Assembly: GCA_936450465.1 (NCBI GenBank)
Contig: OW388300.1
Coordinates: 47,072,358-47,136,357 of the forward strand
DNA: 64,000 nucleotides
DNA from: Gibbula magus
Lineage: Eukaryota > Mollusca > Gastropoda > Trochida > Trochidae
Direction of reading: 5' to 3'
Shown: positions 62,244-64,000 of the stretch, one piece after another
Position numbering within the stretch: position 1 is the first letter of the stretch
Layout of the letters: each line of letters begins with the position of its first letter
Notes under the pieces: generated by a model
What the model saw: only the letters and a program-made list of their open reading frames with translations
Databases searched by the model: none
What the model was told of the DNA's origin: nothing
Program-made: the position numbers and the translations under genes

Positions 62244-63959
62244 CTACGACGAGGAGGGCACAGTGAGCTGCTGCGCCACTACGAGAGGTCCAAACGACTG
62301 GAGGCCTTGTACATCCTCCACGGAGACATCTCTCAGATAATGACTCGCAAACACCGTGTTAGATTTCCAAAAGCAACCCTTCATGATGTCAGGCACGGAA
62401 CAGTTCCTGTGAAGTGCCATTGTTGAAGCTAGAGCTCGAATCTCATGCGGGTTGTTTGCGCAGGGGTGAGGAATTCCTGCTGCATCGTAAGCTGTCAGGA
62501 TAGTTGCCCGAAGCCATAAGGCCAACGTGTTCCGGTTTACCTCTCCCTTAGTCATAGAAGAGAAAGGAATGAACAACCTCTTCCGCCCAGCCCTCTTGTC
62601 AGTAGACCGGGAGATGTATTCCTTCAGGGCACGGACTGGGCACAAAGAGAGTTCTTCAGACTCTGACTCATCCACAATCGAAGACAACGGCGGAATCACA
62701 AACGCTCTATCAGGTTGACCAGGCAGTTGGTTTTTCGCGACAAAATCCCACAGCAAACCTAGATGCACTGAGCCATGACGCCGTTGCTCGAACCGGACCC
62801 TCGTAACATCAATAGCGTGTAGTTCACTCACTCTGGCAGCTGTTGCCAAAGAAAGTAGGAACGCCGTCTTCCTGGAGAGGTTCTCAAAAGAGGCCTCTGA
62901 CAGAGGTTCATATGGAGCTCCACGAAGGTTCTTCAGGACCAGGTTCAGATCCCAAGCTGGAGGGCGAAACTTGACTTTCTGGTCCTCCAGCTTAAAGGAC
63001 TTCAGCATGGCTATCAGTTCCGGAGTTTTAGAAATCTTCCTGTCTGTTTTAACAGCGAGAACTGAATTGAGGGCCGAAAGATAGGTAGAAATCGTTCCAC
63101 CCTTGAGGTGCCTCTTCGATCGAAGATGGAACAAAAAATCTGCCAGAAACTGTGGTGAAGCTGACAAAGGATCTTGCTTATGGGATCTGCAAAAATTCTC
63201 AAACGACAGCCACTTATCATCATAAAGGGCTCTAGTTGAAGGCCGATGTGCTCCAGTAATAGCGCTGGCTACAGGCGCTGAGTACCCCTTATCCCTTAGA
63301 GTCTTCTGCAGATGGTCCAAACGCACAGATGAAATCGTTGCGGGTCTGGATGTAACTGCCGACTGTGAGGATGCAGAAGGAGGTTTGGCCACGGGGGCAA
63401 CGGGTTTGGTTCTCCTTCTGCTAAAAGACGAAGTTCTGGAAACCAAGTTCTGGCCGGCCAAAAGGGCGCGACCAAAAGCAGATTCATCATCTTGGTCTCC
63501 CTGATCTTGGCCAGAACCTTTGGCAACAGAATTGGAGGTGGAAACGCGAACGCGTCCAGACCGTCCCAAGACAGGGACAGAGCGTCCACTGCCCACGCCA
63601 TCGGGTCTGGAAGGGGAGAGACATAAGTTGGCAACTGGTTGTTGAATCTTGTGGCGAACAAATCCATCAGAGGACGATGGTGTTGCTGACAAATCAGGGT
63701 GAAAGCTTCCGGGTTGAGCATCCACTCTGTTGGTGATGGCTTGTCCGGTCTGGACAGAGCGTCTGCCAATATGTTCCTGCAACCCGGGATATGACGAGCC
63801 CTGATCAAAACGTGGTTGGCGTCTGCCAACTCGAACAGTTGGAAAGTCTGCTTCAATAACTGGCGCGACCGAGTCGTCCCCTGGAAATTGATCAGGTAAA
63901 CCACTGTCGAGTTGTCCGAGGCTATACGAACCCGAGAGCCTCTGAGGACTCCGATCCAA
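62244..63959 (-). CDS. DIRS tyrosine recombinase
   Basis: Carries out element integration by strand exchange. The open frame is 571 codons. Its first part (about 200 residues) overlaps the RNase H/pol frame and is probably not coding, so the true start is likely downstream near 63400. The catalytic domain shows an N-terminal SAM-like region (HRPSTRALYDDKWLSFENFC), then the tetrad Arg377 (AARVSEL), His505 and Arg508 (NPHEIRALAS) and Tyr541 (FASHYLRD), numbering from the open frame. No stop or frameshift interrupts the domain, so this copy may be fairly young. Confidence 0.9.
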   Translation of the reverse strand: MDRSPQRLSGSYSLGQLDSGLPDQFPGDDSVAPVIEADFPTVRVGRRQPRFDQGSSYPGLQEHIGRRSVQTGQAITNRVDAQPGSFHPDLSATPSSSDGFVRHKIQQPVANLCLSPSRPDGVGSGRSVPVLGRSGRVRVSTSNSVAKGSGQDQGDQDDESAFGRALLAGQNLVSRTSSFSRRRTKPVAPVAKPPSASSQSAVTSRPATISSVRLDHLQKTLRDKGYSAPVASAITGAHRPSTRALYDDKWLSFENFCRSHKQDPLSASPQFLADFLFHLRSKRHLKGGTISTYLSALNSVLAVKTDRKISKTPELIAMLKSFKLEDQKVKFRPPAWDLNLVLKNLRGAPYEPLSEASFENLSRKTAFLLSLATAARVSELHAIDVTRVRFEQRRHGSVHLGLLWDFVAKNQLPGQPDRAFVIPPLSSIVDESESEELSLCPVRALKEYISRSTDKRAGRKRLFIPFSSMTKGEVNRNTLALWLRATILTAYDAAGIPHPCANNPHEIRALASTMALHRNCSVPDIMKGCFWKSNTVFASHYLRDVSVEDVQGLQSFGPLVVAQQLTVPSSS

Positions 63960-64000
63960 TGCTCGATTGCTAAGATGACTGCCTGCAACTCGAGATTGTT
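63296..64000 (-). CDS. DIRS pol C-terminus: RNase H domain (partial)
   Basis: Open to the window edge. Contains RNase H features: VRIASDNSTVVYLINFQG (catalytic Asp) and ARHIPGCRNILADALSRPDK (second Asp). The DIRS-typical tail follows (LMDLFATRFNNQLPTYVSPL, DALSLSWDGLDAFAFPP, LLVAPFWPARTWFPEL). The RT is expected upstream, beyond 64000. The last part overlaps the recombinase frame, as is usual for DIRS. Confidence 0.9.
   Translation of the reverse strand, partial: NNLELQAVILAIEHWIGVLRGSRVRIASDNSTVVYLINFQGTTRSRQLLKQTFQLFELADANHVLIRARHIPGCRNILADALSRPDKPSPTEWMLNPEAFTLICQQHHRPLMDLFATRFNNQLPTYVSPLPDPMAWAVDALSLSWDGLDAFAFPPPILLPKVLAKIRETKMMNLLLVAPFWPARTWFPELRLLAEGEPNPLPPWPNLLLHPHSRQLHPDPQRFHLCVWTICRRL

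Larger units (their letters stand above)
61671..64000 (-). mobile_element. DIRS-like tyrosine-recombinase retrotransposon, 3' part
   Basis: Minus-strand order: RNase H and pol C-terminus (64000-63296), an overlapping tyrosine recombinase (about 63400-62244), then a non-coding end with a perfect 50-bp inverted repeat (61671-61720 against 61963-62012, TGTTAAAATCTAAATATTTT and so on). A third copy of the ACTTACCCTACTTTTACTAG segment lies at 62022-62042. Inverted terminal structures and a YR in place of an integrase are diagnostic of DIRS. It sits inside a family A array in an HSPD1 intron. The RT and the other end lie outside. Confidence 0.88.

Overview
This is a eukaryotic, AT-rich, intron-rich animal window, most likely from a mollusc (probably a bivalve). 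The case rests on four animal genes split by GT-AG introns, many short intronic transposons, and dispersed elements carrying GTCCGTCC/GACGGACG tracts and CCCCCGCC hairpins of a kind I associate with bivalve genomes. The species cannot be named from the sequence.

Four host genes are supported, each rebuilt exon by exon. (1) A CREB-type cAMP-response factor, minus strand, coding exons 10212 to 6655. It ends in two tandem alternative bZIP exons, with an AATAAA between them. (2) TOMM7, minus strand, 29913 to 29112: a 55-residue protein over three coding exons, the last only 16 nt. (3) WDR75 (UTP17), plus strand, 30086 to 44795: 19 coding exons, 837 residues. Its start lies 172 bp from the TOMM7 start, so the two share a compact divergent promoter. 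(4) HSPD1 (mitochondrial HSP60), minus strand: the last eight exons, 59680 to 51731, ending in a (GGM)6 tail. Its 5' exons lie beyond the window. CREB1, WDR75 and HSPD1 are also linked on human 2q32-q33, so old linkage may be preserved.

Mobile elements dominate the rest. 1-6.1 kb holds short repeats, including two satellite-carrying elements and a duplicated unit rich in TGACGTCA. 12.0-13.2 kb is a 145-bp-monomer element split by a hAT-like MITE. 18.0-22.8 kb holds two decayed CR1/Jockey-like LINEs facing each other, one with a second LINE tail nested in it. 24.7-28.4 kb has a MITE, a 152-bp satellite element and a roughly 435-bp repeat rich in nuclear-receptor half-sites. WDR75 introns contain MITEs and a LINE tail with (TTATC)n. 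45.9-50.1 kb has two more 145-bp elements. HSPD1 introns contain a palindromic MITE, a 1.2-kb hAT-like element, a long 145-bp array and, inserted in that array, the end of a DIRS-like tyrosine-recombinase retrotransposon that runs off the window.

The least ordinary signals are the duplicated CREB bZIP exon, the TOMM7/WDR75 divergent pair, and a set of elements that share termini but carry different tandem-repeat cores.
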